Source: Sporosarcina sp. P33 (GTDB lineage Bacteria; Bacillota; Bacilli; Bacillales_A; Planococcaceae). From it: a stretch of DNA of 64,000 nt. Made by a program: the position numbers and the translations under genes. The notes beneath the pieces were generated by a model. It worked only from the letters and a program-made list of their open reading frames with translations, made no database searches and was not told the origin of the DNA. Within the stretch, counting starts at the first letter, position 1. The number at the start of each line of letters is the position of its first letter. The stretch spans positions 558,001-622,000 of the forward strand of contig NZ_CP015027.1 of the NCBI RefSeq assembly GCF_002077155.1, read 5' to 3'. This document shows positions 27,492 through 37,350 of the stretch, one piece after another.

Positions 27492-28162
27492 TCGATGACT
27501 TCCTTCCTTTTAATCAAGATGCACCAGATAAACAAACTGACAGATACTATCGCAAGAATGCTCTCCACTGATAGTATCATATACTCTCTTGGAATAAACA
27601 ATGGCAATATGCCAATCATTGCATCAATGCCGGTATGTACAGCAATAGCTAGGATTAAATAGAGTAAACGATTACGCGTCACGGCCTGCAAAACTAAGAT
27701 AGACAGGCCGATATGTAACAATATCGCAAAAAATCGCTCGACTCCCGCTATTGCCGGCATTCCAGCATCACCTGCCGTCAAGTACATCGTCGCGATGGGA
27801 ATGCCGACCAGTATGACGGATTCAATCCCCCCATGCCCCGCTCCAAATAAAAATCCGGACAGCCAGTCTCTTTGTTTCATGAAATATCTGATGGCTGCAT
27901 AACGTGCCGCCTCTTCCGCTAAGGCAGCAGAAAGCCCAAGGCCGATTGCATACCAGATTGGATGCTGACTGCTGAAAAACAGATAATCGATGCTGTTTTT
28001 CTCCAGATAGCCTAAAAGCGGGAGCCGAAGGAAGAGCTGTGAAACAGTAAATGCCAGAACGCCCAGTAAAAAAGGAATCCATCGTCGTGTATAGACTGCA
28101 TATATACACAGTAACAACGGCAGTCCGATCGTTATAATACATGAGAATATATATCCTGCCAT
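27488..28162 (-). CDS. YhfC family intramembrane metalloprotease-like protein
   Basis: A 224-residue polytopic membrane protein of the DUF2324/YhfC family. The motifs expected of these putative glutamic/CPBP-like proteases are present: LAEEAARYAA (EExxR-like), GHGGIES and AVHTGIDAMIG with a late histidine. It is translationally coupled to the DUF3887 lipoprotein downstream, which could be its substrate or partner; that is inference. The first hydrophobic helix starts at residue 3. Confidence 0.78.
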   Translation of the reverse strand: MAGYIFSCIITIGLPLLLCIYAVYTRRWIPFLLGVLAFTVSQLFLRLPLLGYLEKNSIDYLFFSSQHPIWYAIGLGLSAALAEEAARYAAIRYFMKQRDWLSGFLFGAGHGGIESVILVGIPIATMYLTAGDAGMPAIAGVERFFAILLHIGLSILVLQAVTRNRLLYLILAIAVHTGIDAMIGILPLFIPREYMILSVESILAIVSVSLFIWCILIKRKEVIE

Positions 28163-28253
28163 TTCGATTTTCCCCCATCCTTCATCATCTGATCCCGCTT
28201 AGTCTTTGTATTATTTCATAACCGGCAAATTGCTGGACGGTATAGGCGTACTT

Positions 28254-28850
28254 TCACTTCCTGTTTCTGCATGCAATAGATAAAAACAAACCGGAATATA
28301 GTGATTCCACATGTTCTGTATAAAGTCCAGAATCAGAAATAATAGATAACGTATCCCGGTTTATTTGGCATCCATCACAAATCTTTTCCCAAAACGGGTT
28401 CAGAATATCCTGTAATTTTGCCAGTGTTTTCTGCTTCATTTGTACATGTTCAAAAAATAAAACCGCGGCATCCGGTTTGCTGACCCGCTGAATTTCTTCT
28501 AGTGCACGGACTGGATCAGGAATTGTACAAAAAACCAATGTGGCAATGACTGTATCAAACGTATCATCTGCAAATGGCAATAATTCTGCCGATGCTTCAT
28601 ATAATGTAATCGGAACCCGGGCATTTCGTCCGCGGCTGACACCTCTTCGGCTCATTTGCGGATTCGGTTCAACAGCCGCCACTTGTTTTGCTTTTTGATA
28701 GTACGGAAGATTAATGCCTGTACCCGACCCAATTTCAAGGACCGTGCCTTCAGCATTCCGCACCAGTTCTGTACGTATTTTTTTAAAGCGTGTCGCTTCC
28801 AGCGGCTTCATCGCGATATCGTAAATTCTTGGAAACAAATAACTCATCAT
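28254..28850 (-). CDS. SAM-dependent methyltransferase, METTL7-like
   Basis: A protein of about 198 residues. Motif I LEIGSGTGINLPYY and VEPNPQMSRR are those of the class I methyltransferases related to METTL7 and UbiE-like enzymes; IATLVFCTIPDPVRALEE follows. Two consecutive ATG codons (28850 and 28847) lie behind AAAGGAG; the second has the better spacing. The substrate is unknown. No operon partner is evident. Confidence 0.82.
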   Translation of the reverse strand: MMSYLFPRIYDIAMKPLEATRFKKIRTELVRNAEGTVLEIGSGTGINLPYYQKAKQVAAVEPNPQMSRRGVSRGRNARVPITLYEASAELLPFADDTFDTVIATLVFCTIPDPVRALEEIQRVSKPDAAVLFFEHVQMKQKTLAKLQDILNPFWEKICDGCQINRDTLSIISDSGLYTEHVESLYSGLFLSIACRNRK

Positions 28851-29147
28851 CAGGACTCCTTTTGGTTCATTCATTCTGTCAGTGGATTGTTTTATGTAAT
28901 GACTGCGCACTTATGAACTTCTTCACCGATACTTTTTCTAAAACACTTGCTGTCCGCTGCAGCACTGTTTCCTATCAGTATAGTATTTCATACAAAATAA
29001 GGAATTCAGGAGGATTATATATATTGTACCGTATTCGGATGAAGCATTCCTCCTTATAATGCACAAACGTTAGTTACACAGATACTTCTCTATCTGTACA
29101 GCAGACGGCCTTCAGTCCCTTTTTTACTTATAAACCGCAATAAACAG

Positions 29148-29176
29148 AAAAAACCCTCGCTTTCAAAGCGAGGGCC
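29148..29176 (-). terminator. Terminator after tlp
   Basis: On the minus strand CCCTCGCTTT and AAAGCGAGGG form a 10-bp stem with a tiny loop, followed by six T. The remainder of the 28851-29200 gap has no gene. Confidence 0.85.
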
Positions 29177-29200
29177 GAACTGCTAATTTAAGTGAATAGT

Positions 29201-29422
29201 TTACAGGTAGCCATTAATTCTGGATTTATCTTCTTCACTGATTTCTTCTTTTAAATCCTCAATACTTTCAGCTCTGCGTTCATTTTTCTTTTGAATCCGC
29301 TCCAGCTCTTTGCCTTCAGCAAACTTCATCGCATCCTCCGCGGCTTCCATATTGCTGATCGTTTTTTTCAATCTCTTTTTATTATCAGCAGGATCATTCG
29401 GTTTCGGATAATTTTTCGCCAT
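29201..29422 (-). CDS. tlp: Small acid-soluble spore protein Tlp
   Basis: A 73-residue charged, helical protein. It matches Tlp by the spaced pattern NPDD-like start (NDPADNKKRLKK), then ISNMEAAEDAMKFA, IQKKNERRAESIEDLKEEI and a final NGYL. Tlp is a minor spore-core protein made in the forespore under SigG/SigF in Bacillus. Its presence indicates a spore-former. ATG 29420-29422 follows AAAGGAGTG at good spacing. It is monocistronic with its own terminator. I did not identify a confident SigG promoter. Confidence 0.85.
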   Translation of the reverse strand: MAKNYPKPNDPADNKKRLKKTISNMEAAEDAMKFAEGKELERIQKKNERRAESIEDLKEEISEEDKSRINGYL

Positions 29423-29515
29423 CACAGACACTCCTTTATGAGTATTTTGCTTCTGTAAGATAGCTTTCCCAAAACGTGTTCAACTATACGGAACCATCCA
29501 TGACTAACTATCGAG

Positions 29516-31522
29516 TTAACGCGCTGATGTTTTATCTAAACTGTCGAATGCTTGCTGCAGCGGAATTTTTAATGCGGGAGCAAGCGTCTTTGAATATTCA
29601 GCCGTAAGATGGTTATCATCACGATATACGATAACGTTTCCTATTACCGGATAACAAGTCGTGTCATCACAGAAATAATCGGTTAGGTCAGCAAAAAACA
29701 CATTCGACGGAATGCCTTCAGTGACTTCCCATGGCACTTCTTTGGAGACACCCTGATCTCGCGTTACCGCGCATTCCAGCGGATCTTCCGCCTGTTCCAA
29801 ACAAACTGGAACTACTTTTTTCATCCGCGGATTATCACGGATTGCAAACACAGTCGTAATTCCTTCAAGCTTTTTCCATTGATTAATGAACCCTTGCGGC
29901 ACTTCCGGGTGTTTATTCACTGTCGACGTGGTAAAGACGAGATCAGGCGGATTTTCTGTCAGCACATCGATTAAATTTTCATTCCATGGCAAACACTCTT
30001 CCGTTAAACTTCCGCTTGGGTCTTCATCAGTAAAGCGGCATCCGTCATGGCTGTACAAATCAATGGTGAAGTTCATCTCTTCCGCCAGTTCTTCTAATGC
30101 CGGAAACCAATGACCGGAATGAGATCCGCCCACAAGTGCTATGGTGAAATCAGCATCTTCCAAAACGCCATAAGAGCACTTTCTGACTTCTGTCCGATTA
30201 ACCGACTGACATTCTAAATCCTCATAAAAAGCAGGTAAATCCGTTTTGATTCGTGACGGCGGCGGTATGGGATCTACATCTGTCGGCGTATTCGTCTCAT
30301 AGAGCACGGATTGTGCGCCCGGATAGTCAGTATCGGAAATGAGTTCCGAGCTCGCTGTAGCCTTTTCGATATACGCGGAAATCGTGAAGATGGAAGCACA
30401 TGTGAGCACAAACATGGCAGTCAGCACAACGACTAAATTCCCTTTATTCTGCTCTCTGTCCATTTTAAGCACCGGTTTCTCCACTAGCTTAGTCGTAACG
30501 ATGGAGAGTAAAATGGTAACAAGTAACAGAAGAATCCCATCCATGACAGGAACCGTTTCGATTTCCATATACGAACGGTAGAAAATCAGCAGCGGCCAAT
30601 GCCATAAATAAATTCCATACGTCAGACTCCCTAAATAAAGTAATGGTTTGACCGCAAGGAATCGATTGACTCCAATTACCGTAATACTTTCAGAAGCAAT
30701 CAGTATGAGCAGCACACCGCTTATAGGAAGCAGGGCCAAGTATCCCGGAAACACCGTCGATACAGGCACGATAATTCCCGTGAAACAAATAATCAGCAAT
30801 CCGAGCCATCCCAGTGCAATACTGATTCGTTTAGTAAAAAATAAATACGGAGACAGTAAAGCGAAGATCCCGCCGACACTAAATTCCCACATCCTGGTGA
30901 ATGAATGAAAATACGCAAATGGCTGATTGATGTTCGTCTGATAAATTGAATAGGCTATCGAACAGACGAATACGACAATCAATGAGCCGAGCAATGTTTT
31001 GCGCACAGGTGTTTTCCAAACTTTACGCGCAAGACCGTAAACGGCAGCAAGCAAGATTGGCCAGATAATATAAAATTGACCCTGAACACTCAATGACCAA
31101 AAATGCTGAAACGGACTGGCTGAATTGTCCCGGGCCAAATAATCGACTGAATCCAGAGCCAGCCGCCAGTTTTCATAATAGAAAGTAGAAGCCATCATAT
31201 GTGCTATAATTTCTCCCCACTCAAACTGCGGAAGAAAAATGACTGCACAAACTCCAGTGAAAATGATGATGATGATAGCCTGCGGGAACAACCTTCTCGT
31301 TAAATGCAGAAAATAATCGGCAAAATTCACACTGCCGTTTTTTTCAATTCGCGACAAAATGGAAAGTGTCATCAGGTATCCTGATAACACGAAGAATACA
31401 TCGATGCCGCCTGATACTTTGCCGAACCATATATGATACACAGCAATCAGTAATGTCGCGATGGTTCGTACACCTTCAATTTCAGGGCGAAATCTTTTTT
31501 TAGGCAACTTCAGATCTTTCAT
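29516..31522 (-). CDS. OatA-like acyltransferase with C-terminal SGNH domain
   Basis: A 668-residue protein. The N-terminal acyltransferase-3 domain (about 10-11 helices, residues 10-370) has the catalytic-type histidine in VYHIWFG and the R-x10-H-like FQHFWSLSVQGQFY. After helix YIEKATA comes an extracellular SGNH hydrolase-like domain with GGSHSGHW (Ser block) and a terminal DDNHLTAEY carrying the Asp/His. This is the OatA/YrhL architecture, which O-acetylates peptidoglycan or wall glycopolymers outside the membrane. The target is unknown. It is 170 bp downstream of the glycosidase-like gene, with a terminator between. Confidence 0.88.
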   Translation of the reverse strand: MKDLKLPKKRFRPEIEGVRTIATLLIAVYHIWFGKVSGGIDVFFVLSGYLMTLSILSRIEKNGSVNFADYFLHLTRRLFPQAIIIIIFTGVCAVIFLPQFEWGEIIAHMMASTFYYENWRLALDSVDYLARDNSASPFQHFWSLSVQGQFYIIWPILLAAVYGLARKVWKTPVRKTLLGSLIVVFVCSIAYSIYQTNINQPFAYFHSFTRMWEFSVGGIFALLSPYLFFTKRISIALGWLGLLIICFTGIIVPVSTVFPGYLALLPISGVLLILIASESITVIGVNRFLAVKPLLYLGSLTYGIYLWHWPLLIFYRSYMEIETVPVMDGILLLLVTILLSIVTTKLVEKPVLKMDREQNKGNLVVVLTAMFVLTCASIFTISAYIEKATASSELISDTDYPGAQSVLYETNTPTDVDPIPPPSRIKTDLPAFYEDLECQSVNRTEVRKCSYGVLEDADFTIALVGGSHSGHWFPALEELAEEMNFTIDLYSHDGCRFTDEDPSGSLTEECLPWNENLIDVLTENPPDLVFTTSTVNKHPEVPQGFINQWKKLEGITTVFAIRDNPRMKKVVPVCLEQAEDPLECAVTRDQGVSKEVPWEVTEGIPSNVFFADLTDYFCDDTTCYPVIGNVIVYRDDNHLTAEYSKTLAPALKIPLQQAFDSLDKTSAR

Positions 31523-31641
31523 AAACTTCCCCCAATTAAACCATCTCTTTTAAGTATAAATGCATTGTCTACTATATCATAAATCTTTTCTTAGTTTACA
31601 ATACATTTACGATCTGACGAATCCATGCACTCGCTATATGC

Positions 31642-31678
31642 AAAAAGCAAAAGCCCCTGTAAGAAAGGACTTTTGCTC
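31642..31678 (-). terminator. Terminator after the glycosidase-like gene
   Basis: On the minus strand AGCAAAAGTCC pairs with GGGGCTTTTGCT around about 10 nt, followed by TTTT. Confidence 0.75.
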
Positions 31679-31692
31679 TTGTGTTCTGCCTA

Positions 31693-34600
31693 TTATTCTG
31701 TCTTAAATGCTTCCTGCAAGTAATAGTATGACTTTTTCAGCCGCTCTTCATACATAGGGACTTGCCAATTATCCCATGTATAACTCTCAAGCAGATCCAC
31801 TTTTCCTTTTTTTACTGCCGGAAATGAATCTAGTACTTCTCCATTCGCTGACGTCAGAACAGCGCCTATGAATATTTCATCGACGTTTATTCTCGTCCTC
31901 GTTCTATCATCCAGCAAGTTTTCGATGAACTCTTTTTTGCTTGGATCTGTTGCCTGCAGCAGCAGCCAAGGAAGCCGCAGTTCCAGCATTCCGTCGCGCA
32001 TATGATAATCCGCTAACGAATCATACTCCGCTGAAGCGGGATCTCCGTTGCCTTCACGCAGTTTGCCGGTTTCATAGTAGCTGAATGGAATATAACGCTT
32101 TTCATTCTTCACCAAGTATTTTTTATTAAGCGCATAATTCATTGGGATAAATTGGTCCGTCTGATCTTTCACAGCTTTATCGGGCACAAAGCCTGCATCT
32201 TTCCCATAGTCATGATGAAACAAGTCATAATGGGGATCGATCAGCATCCGTGATTTTGCGCCATTAATTTTCGCAATGAACTCTAAGCCATTTGTAAATC
32301 GAATATCTTGCATACGGCTTGCACGGTTATTTCCTCTGCCAGGTACGGTGTCGAACACTATATTCAATGCATCTGTTTCATTAAATACCGATTCATCGTA
32401 ATCCACTCGTACATACAGATATGTTTCGTCATGATCTGCATACATTTTTTTGAGCAAACCGTTCTTTTTCTCATACAATGGATCTGTCGGCCATTCCTCT
32501 TCATAACCCGCCACTTTGATCTTTAATGGATCAAAGCTGACTAAGCCAAATTTTTGTTCATTCGTCTGTATATTGGACCAGTATGGCCGTCTGTCCGGAT
32601 TGTCGTAATCAGCCGTGTTCCATGTCCGTTTGAACCATTCATCCTGCCAGGAAAATACGAGTCCTCCCATTAAACCTTCCTGTAAGATATCCTCATATAA
32701 ATGTGTCAGGATTTCTCCCTGCTGATCTTCTGATATAAACCCTTGATTCCAGCCAAATGGATTATCATGTGTTTTCCCTCTTGATGCTGGAATTCCGAAT
32801 TCTGCTACCAGGATAGGCAGGCGGTGCGCTTCGTGCAAATCTTTCAAATAGCCGGCATAGTTATTTTTGGCGCCTCTGAAATCAATGAATTCACGGTACT
32901 TTTTCTCATAGTTCAAAAAGTCCGGATAGTATGGATATACATGGTATGAAGCGAACTGCCCAGGCTTATTCATCTCGTCTTTTGTATATATCAAATTCGG
33001 ATTTACCGAAACAATATCCTCCTGACCGGAAGAATCAGACGGGTGTGTCAGCAGATCCGTCGTCACCCAGTTAACAAAACTCATTGGCCGGATTTGTTGG
33101 TAGCTGCTCACTTCATGTGAAACAAGAATATCCATCTGCTCCGCCAGCCAATATTCAAATGCGGCCGCACCTTTTGTTTCAAAATACTTTCCTTTATATT
33201 CACCCAAATCCGGATGAATCTTATTGGTATTCTCTACCATGAACGGGTACCATTCGATTCCAATCATCCAGGCAGTGACCCACTGCGAAATATCTGCATC
33301 GTATACACCGGATGCATGGCCAGGCCGTGCCGGCACAGTCACATTTCCATGAATGACATCCACCAGTTGGATCATTTCTTTTCGGAAGTCTTTGAGATTC
33401 ACTTTCTCAAATGCATCCAATGACTCCTCCAGACTTTCCTCATTGATCCAGACGCCATGCATCACATAAATAGGAGTATCATGCGCTTCGTTATACGCCT
33501 TCAATGCATGATAAAAATCAGGCGGATGGAGTGTATAAACTCGTATCGTATTGGCGTTCATTTCCCCTATTGCTTCAAACCATCGGTAATATTCTTCTTC
33601 AGTAATAGCCGCTTCACCGGGGAATGCTCCTGGCTTCCCCATCCCGATATTCACCCCTTTGACTGTCATCGGTGTCCATTTGCCGTCCTGCAAAACTTCA
33701 AGATACTTTCCATTCATCCGGGCATTCATCTGAATTCCGTCCCGTACCGGATTTTTCACTTGCTTTTCTTTCACTTGCCCAAACTTTGCGAGGACTTCCT
33801 GCATCATAGGCACGTAAGCTGACCAAAAGAACGATTTCTCAGAAGATCTCTGGAGCGTTTTATAGACGTTTGCGACGCCCTTGGCTTGATAGATACGCGG
33901 AACATCAGATACACTATTAAAATTTCCTGCGAAATAAAAGCTTTCCGAAAAACCTGATATGTTTCGGATCACCGCATCAAACTGTGCCGGTATCCCTTTC
34001 TCAGCCAGCAAACTTTTCCCTTTAGCTGTCAGTTCCCATTGATATTTTGCTAATGACTCTCCCTGGTTGACGGTCACAATATCAAACCATGAATGAAAAC
34101 GGTGTGAGCCAGCTACGCCGAGTCGCTTTGTTCCTTTTTCTGTGTATTCCATCTGAATCCCTTCAGCTGAAATTTCCTGATCCTGCTGCAACACAACATA
34201 TTCTTCATTCTTGTCATTTACTAATAGAAAACCAGATCCGCTGTAGCCCCAGTCAGCTGTGCGTCCCGAAAGCATCTGCTGTAACTCTTCATTTTTTTGC
34301 GGATCCAACTCTTCCATATACCGGCCCTTCCAGCCGGAGAAATTAATACCGAAGCGATCAGCTGCTTGTGTCCGCACTTTTTCAGAGGTTGGTGAAGAGA
34401 ATGAATCAAACTCCGCTACAACCATAGAAGGCTTATTCGTGTTAAGGCGCTTTACAATCCGCTGCCATTCCACTTCCCCGAGTCCGCCGTGCGTTTTTTC
34501 GTAGGAAGCGAGCAACGGATCTTGTGGATCTTGTATCGTTTCATTGGTGCTTGCTGTATTGGCTATGTAAATAATATCGGTGTCTGCATACTCTTCAGGC

Positions 34601-34872
34601 AGCGGACGCAATTCAGAGATTCCTTTGCCTTTCACTGCAGTGAATCCGCCATAATAATCACGGGCGGGGTCGAACGGCTTGTTATGCTGCGCTTTCACTT
34701 TGGCATAATTCAGTACCCAGCTGATTCCCAGATGCCGACGATGCGAATCTTCCACTGGTGATTTATCAATAATGGCTACTCTGACGGGCTGATTGCTTTG
34801 CATGAGCCACAATCCAACAGGAATACATAATATGAATGCAACAACAATACACAACACGATTACTTTTCTCAT
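31693..34872 (-). CDS. Large membrane-anchored glycoside-hydrolase-like protein
   Basis: A 1059-residue protein with an N-terminal anchor (residues 4-24). An N-terminal domain of about 350 residues looks like a nucleoside-free alpha/beta fold (IIYIANTASTNE, VVAEFDSF). A linker follows with MTVKGVNIGMGKPGAFPGE, the typical opening of a GH2-type TIM barrel. The barrel continues with NTIRVYTLHPPDFYHALK, IYVMHGVW, WMIGIEWYPF (possible acid/base Glu), LVAEFGIPASRG (possible nucleophile Glu) and FSWQDEWFKRTW. A beta-rich C-terminal domain (YLYVRVDYDES) resembles carbohydrate-binding modules. It should act on a surface or extracellular glycan. ATG follows GAAGGGGG. The family is unfamiliar to me; the activity is inferred from the barrel. 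Confidence 0.7.
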   Translation of the reverse strand: MRKVIVLCIVVAFILCIPVGLWLMQSNQPVRVAIIDKSPVEDSHRRHLGISWVLNYAKVKAQHNKPFDPARDYYGGFTAVKGKGISELRPLPEEYADTDIIYIANTASTNETIQDPQDPLLASYEKTHGGLGEVEWQRIVKRLNTNKPSMVVAEFDSFSSPTSEKVRTQAADRFGINFSGWKGRYMEELDPQKNEELQQMLSGRTADWGYSGSGFLLVNDKNEEYVVLQQDQEISAEGIQMEYTEKGTKRLGVAGSHRFHSWFDIVTVNQGESLAKYQWELTAKGKSLLAEKGIPAQFDAVIRNISGFSESFYFAGNFNSVSDVPRIYQAKGVANVYKTLQRSSEKSFFWSAYVPMMQEVLAKFGQVKEKQVKNPVRDGIQMNARMNGKYLEVLQDGKWTPMTVKGVNIGMGKPGAFPGEAAITEEEYYRWFEAIGEMNANTIRVYTLHPPDFYHALKAYNEAHDTPIYVMHGVWINEESLEESLDAFEKVNLKDFRKEMIQLVDVIHGNVTVPARPGHASGVYDADISQWVTAWMIGIEWYPFMVENTNKIHPDLGEYKGKYFETKGAAAFEYWLAEQMDILVSHEVSSYQQIRPMSFVNWVTTDLLTHPSDSSGQEDIVSVNPNLIYTKDEMNKPGQFASYHVYPYYPDFLNYEKKYREFIDFRGAKNNYAGYLKDLHEAHRLPILVAEFGIPASRGKTHDNPFGWNQGFISEDQQGEILTHLYEDILQEGLMGGLVFSWQDEWFKRTWNTADYDNPDRRPYWSNIQTNEQKFGLVSFDPLKIKVAGYEEEWPTDPLYEKKNGLLKKMYADHDETYLYVRVDYDESVFNETDALNIVFDTVPGRGNNRASRMQDIRFTNGLEFIAKINGAKSRMLIDPHYDLFHHDYGKDAGFVPDKAVKDQTDQFIPMNYALNKKYLVKNEKRYIPFSYYETGKLREGNGDPASAEYDSLADYHMRDGMLELRLPWLLLQATDPSKKEFIENLLDDRTRTRINVDEIFIGAVLTSANGEVLDSFPAVKKGKVDLLESYTWDNWQVPMYEERLKKSYYYLQEAFKTE

Positions 34873-35058
34873 TATTCGACCCCCTTCAACTATGAGACTC
34901 TCACCTTATACGAGATTAGCGGAAACAGACTAGTGCCCATTTATAAATTTCATTCGCATTAGGGTAATTAGTAACATAGAATGATTTATTTGTATTAATT
35001 ATATCACAATATAAAACTTTATCACTAGCATATCTCTCTGCAAGGAAAAATGTAACGT

Positions 35059-35085
35059 TAAAGCCGCCTAATCATGGCGGCTTTA
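35059..35085. terminator. Hairpin after the HAD phosphatase gene
   Basis: TAAAGCCGCC and GGCGGCTTTA form a perfect 10-bp stem with a 7-nt loop. The U-run on the minus strand is poor (TTTAACG), so its strength is uncertain. The 34873-35058 gap otherwise holds only the AT-rich upstream region of the glycosidase-like gene. Confidence 0.55.
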
Positions 35086-35098
35086 GCTTCTTGCAGTT

Positions 35099-35623
35099 TT
35101 ATGTGGCATCTTTGATAATCCAAGGCACTGCCTGAAGCAAATCTGGAAATACTGCATCTGCCAATGGATCAGATGTGCCGAGAAATACGGTTTTTGTTCC
35201 GGCCCGCTTACCGGCCACAATATCTGTATCAGTATCACCGACCATATACGACGCTGACAAATCCACATCATACCGCTGCGCCAGATTCTCGATCAGTCGA
35301 CTGTGGGGTTTGCGGCAGCCGCAGCCCGCTTTAGGCTTATGCGGGCAATACGTAACTTCATCAATAACGGCTCCTTGCCTTGCGAGTTCCGCCACCATAT
35401 GATCATGAATCGCAATCAGCTTTTCTTCCTTCATAAAACCAAGCCCTACACCGCCTTGGTTTGTTACAACAAAAATATGATCAAATACTGCATTCAATTG
35501 TGTAATCGCTTCCGGCACACCGGGTAAAAAGTATAGCTGCTCGGGTTCATTGACAAATTTCACCCTATCGCTCAGTACTTCGTTGATGACACCATCCCGG
35601 TCAAGAAACACTGCTTTCTTCAT
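35099..35623 (-). CDS. HAD-IIIA phosphatase, GmhB/histidinol-phosphatase-like
   Basis: A 174-residue HAD phosphatase. The nucleophile block is FLDRDGVIN (residues 6-14), motif II VVTNQGG, a zinc-type insertion CPHKPKAGCGCRKP, motif III Lys and motif IV VGDTDTDIVAG. The cysteine cluster is typical of GmhB-type D,D-heptose-1,7-bisphosphate phosphatases. In this organism the substrate could be another sugar phosphate, since no other heptose genes are here. A histidinol-phosphatase role is unlikely because hisJ is present. ATG 35621-35623 follows AAGGAG. Confidence 0.82.
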   Translation of the reverse strand: MKKAVFLDRDGVINEVLSDRVKFVNEPEQLYFLPGVPEAITQLNAVFDHIFVVTNQGGVGLGFMKEEKLIAIHDHMVAELARQGAVIDEVTYCPHKPKAGCGCRKPHSRLIENLAQRYDVDLSASYMVGDTDTDIVAGKRAGTKTVFLGTSDPLADAVFPDLLQAVPWIIKDAT

Positions 35624-35836
35624 GGGTCTTCCACTCCTTAACATGACTTGTTGTCATGATGTCCTGACTGTACTGTTTTATACAAAGCATCACTCTGTTA
35701 TTGCGGATTTCAGCAGTTCAGTTAGGCAATATCATTGAGCTCTGACTGAATGACTACTAACATGGCATATAAATGATTATAACGGACTTCGAATTATTCA
35801 ATAACTTATAAATAAACTATGAGGTGATGCATCCCT

Positions 35837-37243
35837 ATGGAAAATTCGCAGACATTTGACTTTAAAAAGAATCTCCCGCTGATGATTGTTCTATTATCAG
35901 GGGCGTTTATTACCATTCTGAATCAAACACTGCTTGCCACAGCTCTTCCCCCCATTATGAAAGACCTTTTTATCGGCGAAAGTACGGTACAGTGGCTGCA
36001 GTCGATTTTCATGCTTGTAAACGGGATTATGATTCCGGTTACGGCATTCTTAATCGGAAAGTTTACGACCCGCCGATTATTTCTGACAGCAATGAGCATT
36101 TTCGCTGCCGGCACATTGGTGGCTGCTGTATCTCCAAATTTCTCCATGCTTTTGGCAGGACGCGTGCTTCAGGGAGCCGGTGCAGGGATTATGATGCCGC
36201 TTCTCCAGACAATTATGTTTTTGCTGTTTCCTGTGGAGCAGCGCGGAAAGGCGATGGGCTATTACGGTCTCGTGATTGCGTTTGCGCCGGCAATCGGACC
36301 CAGCCTGTCAGGATATCTCGTTGATCAATTCCCATGGCGCAGCGTGTTCTACGTCGTGCTGCCGTTCACTTTATTAAACATCATTGCGGCCTTCTTCCTG
36401 CTGAAGAATGTGACGAAACTGACGGATCCCAAAATGGATTATTTATCGATTGTACTTTCCACATTCGGTTTCGGCGGTCTTCTTTACGGTTTTAGTATTG
36501 CGGGCAATACTGGCTGGCTGCATGCCAATGTCATGATTTCCATACTTGTCGGGGTTATTTCACTGGTCTGGTTTATTAGCAGACAGCTGAAATTGAAGGA
36601 GCCTATTCTTGAATTCAGGGTGTTCAAATACCGTGTATTCACATTGGCAACGAGTCTCGGAATGATTGTGTTTGGTTCGATGATTGCAACGACCGTCATT
36701 TTACCTCTGTTCATGCAGACGATGCTCGGGTTCAGTGCATTTCATTCCGGTCTCATGCTCCTGCCGGGTGCGATCATCATGGGAATCATGAATCCCGTCA
36801 CAGGAACACTGTTTGATAAATATGGCGCGAAATATTTGTTGCTCACCGGATTTTCAATTCTGACGGTCACTACATTCATGTTTTCTAACTTGACTGAGGA
36901 AACGTCCTTCGCGTATTTGGCAGTTCTGAATGCGATTCGTATGTCAGGAATTGCGATGGTCATGATGCCTTCTACTACACTCGGGCTGAATCAGCTGCCG
37001 AATCACTTAATCCCTCATGGAACCGCCATGAACAACACATTCCGTCAGATTTCAGGATCCGTCGGAACTGCAGTCCTCGTTACCGTAATGGTTACAGCGG
37101 AGCTCAATAACGGGACCGTTGCGGGTCAAATCCAAGGAGTGAATACAGCGTTCCTTGTGGCAGGATTTATTTCTATTGCCGGTTTGATTGTATCAATTGT
37201 AATTAAAGATCCAAGAAGAAATGAACGGAAAGCGAAAGCTTAA
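35837..37243 (+). CDS. MFS multidrug efflux transporter, DHA2 family (LmrB/EmrB type)
   Basis: A 468-residue, 14-helix drug:proton antiporter. Family features include ILNQTLLATALPPIMKDL in the first helix, GKFTTRRLFLTAMSIFAAG (motif A region), GRVLQGAGAGIMMPL and the motif C-like FAPAIGPSLSGYLVDQFPWR. It exports lipophilic drugs or metabolites. GAGGTG precedes ATG 35837. It is a single gene ending at a shared terminator; no TetR or MarR regulator is adjacent. Confidence 0.9.
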   Translation: MENSQTFDFKKNLPLMIVLLSGAFITILNQTLLATALPPIMKDLFIGESTVQWLQSIFMLVNGIMIPVTAFLIGKFTTRRLFLTAMSIFAAGTLVAAVSPNFSMLLAGRVLQGAGAGIMMPLLQTIMFLLFPVEQRGKAMGYYGLVIAFAPAIGPSLSGYLVDQFPWRSVFYVVLPFTLLNIIAAFFLLKNVTKLTDPKMDYLSIVLSTFGFGGLLYGFSIAGNTGWLHANVMISILVGVISLVWFISRQLKLKEPILEFRVFKYRVFTLATSLGMIVFGSMIATTVILPLFMQTMLGFSAFHSGLMLLPGAIIMGIMNPVTGTLFDKYGAKYLLLTGFSILTVTTFMFSNLTEETSFAYLAVLNAIRMSGIAMVMMPSTTLGLNQLPNHLIPHGTAMNNTFRQISGSVGTAVLVTVMVTAELNNGTVAGQIQGVNTAFLVAGFISIAGLIVSIVIKDPRRNERKAKA

Positions 37244-37315
37244 TCGCTGCATGCTTTCCTGGATTTAAATTGCTGTGCTGCAGCGTATCCTGACAGTTAC
37301 TTCTAGAAAACACAG

Positions 37316-37349
37316 AAAAGCACATCCGCGACGTTACGGATGTGCTTTT
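37316..37349. terminator. Bidirectional terminator between the DHA2 pump and queT
   Basis: AAAAGCACATCCG and CGGATGTGCTTTT form a perfect 13-bp stem with an 8-nt loop; T-runs are present on both sides. Confidence 0.9.
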
Positions 37350-37350
37350 C

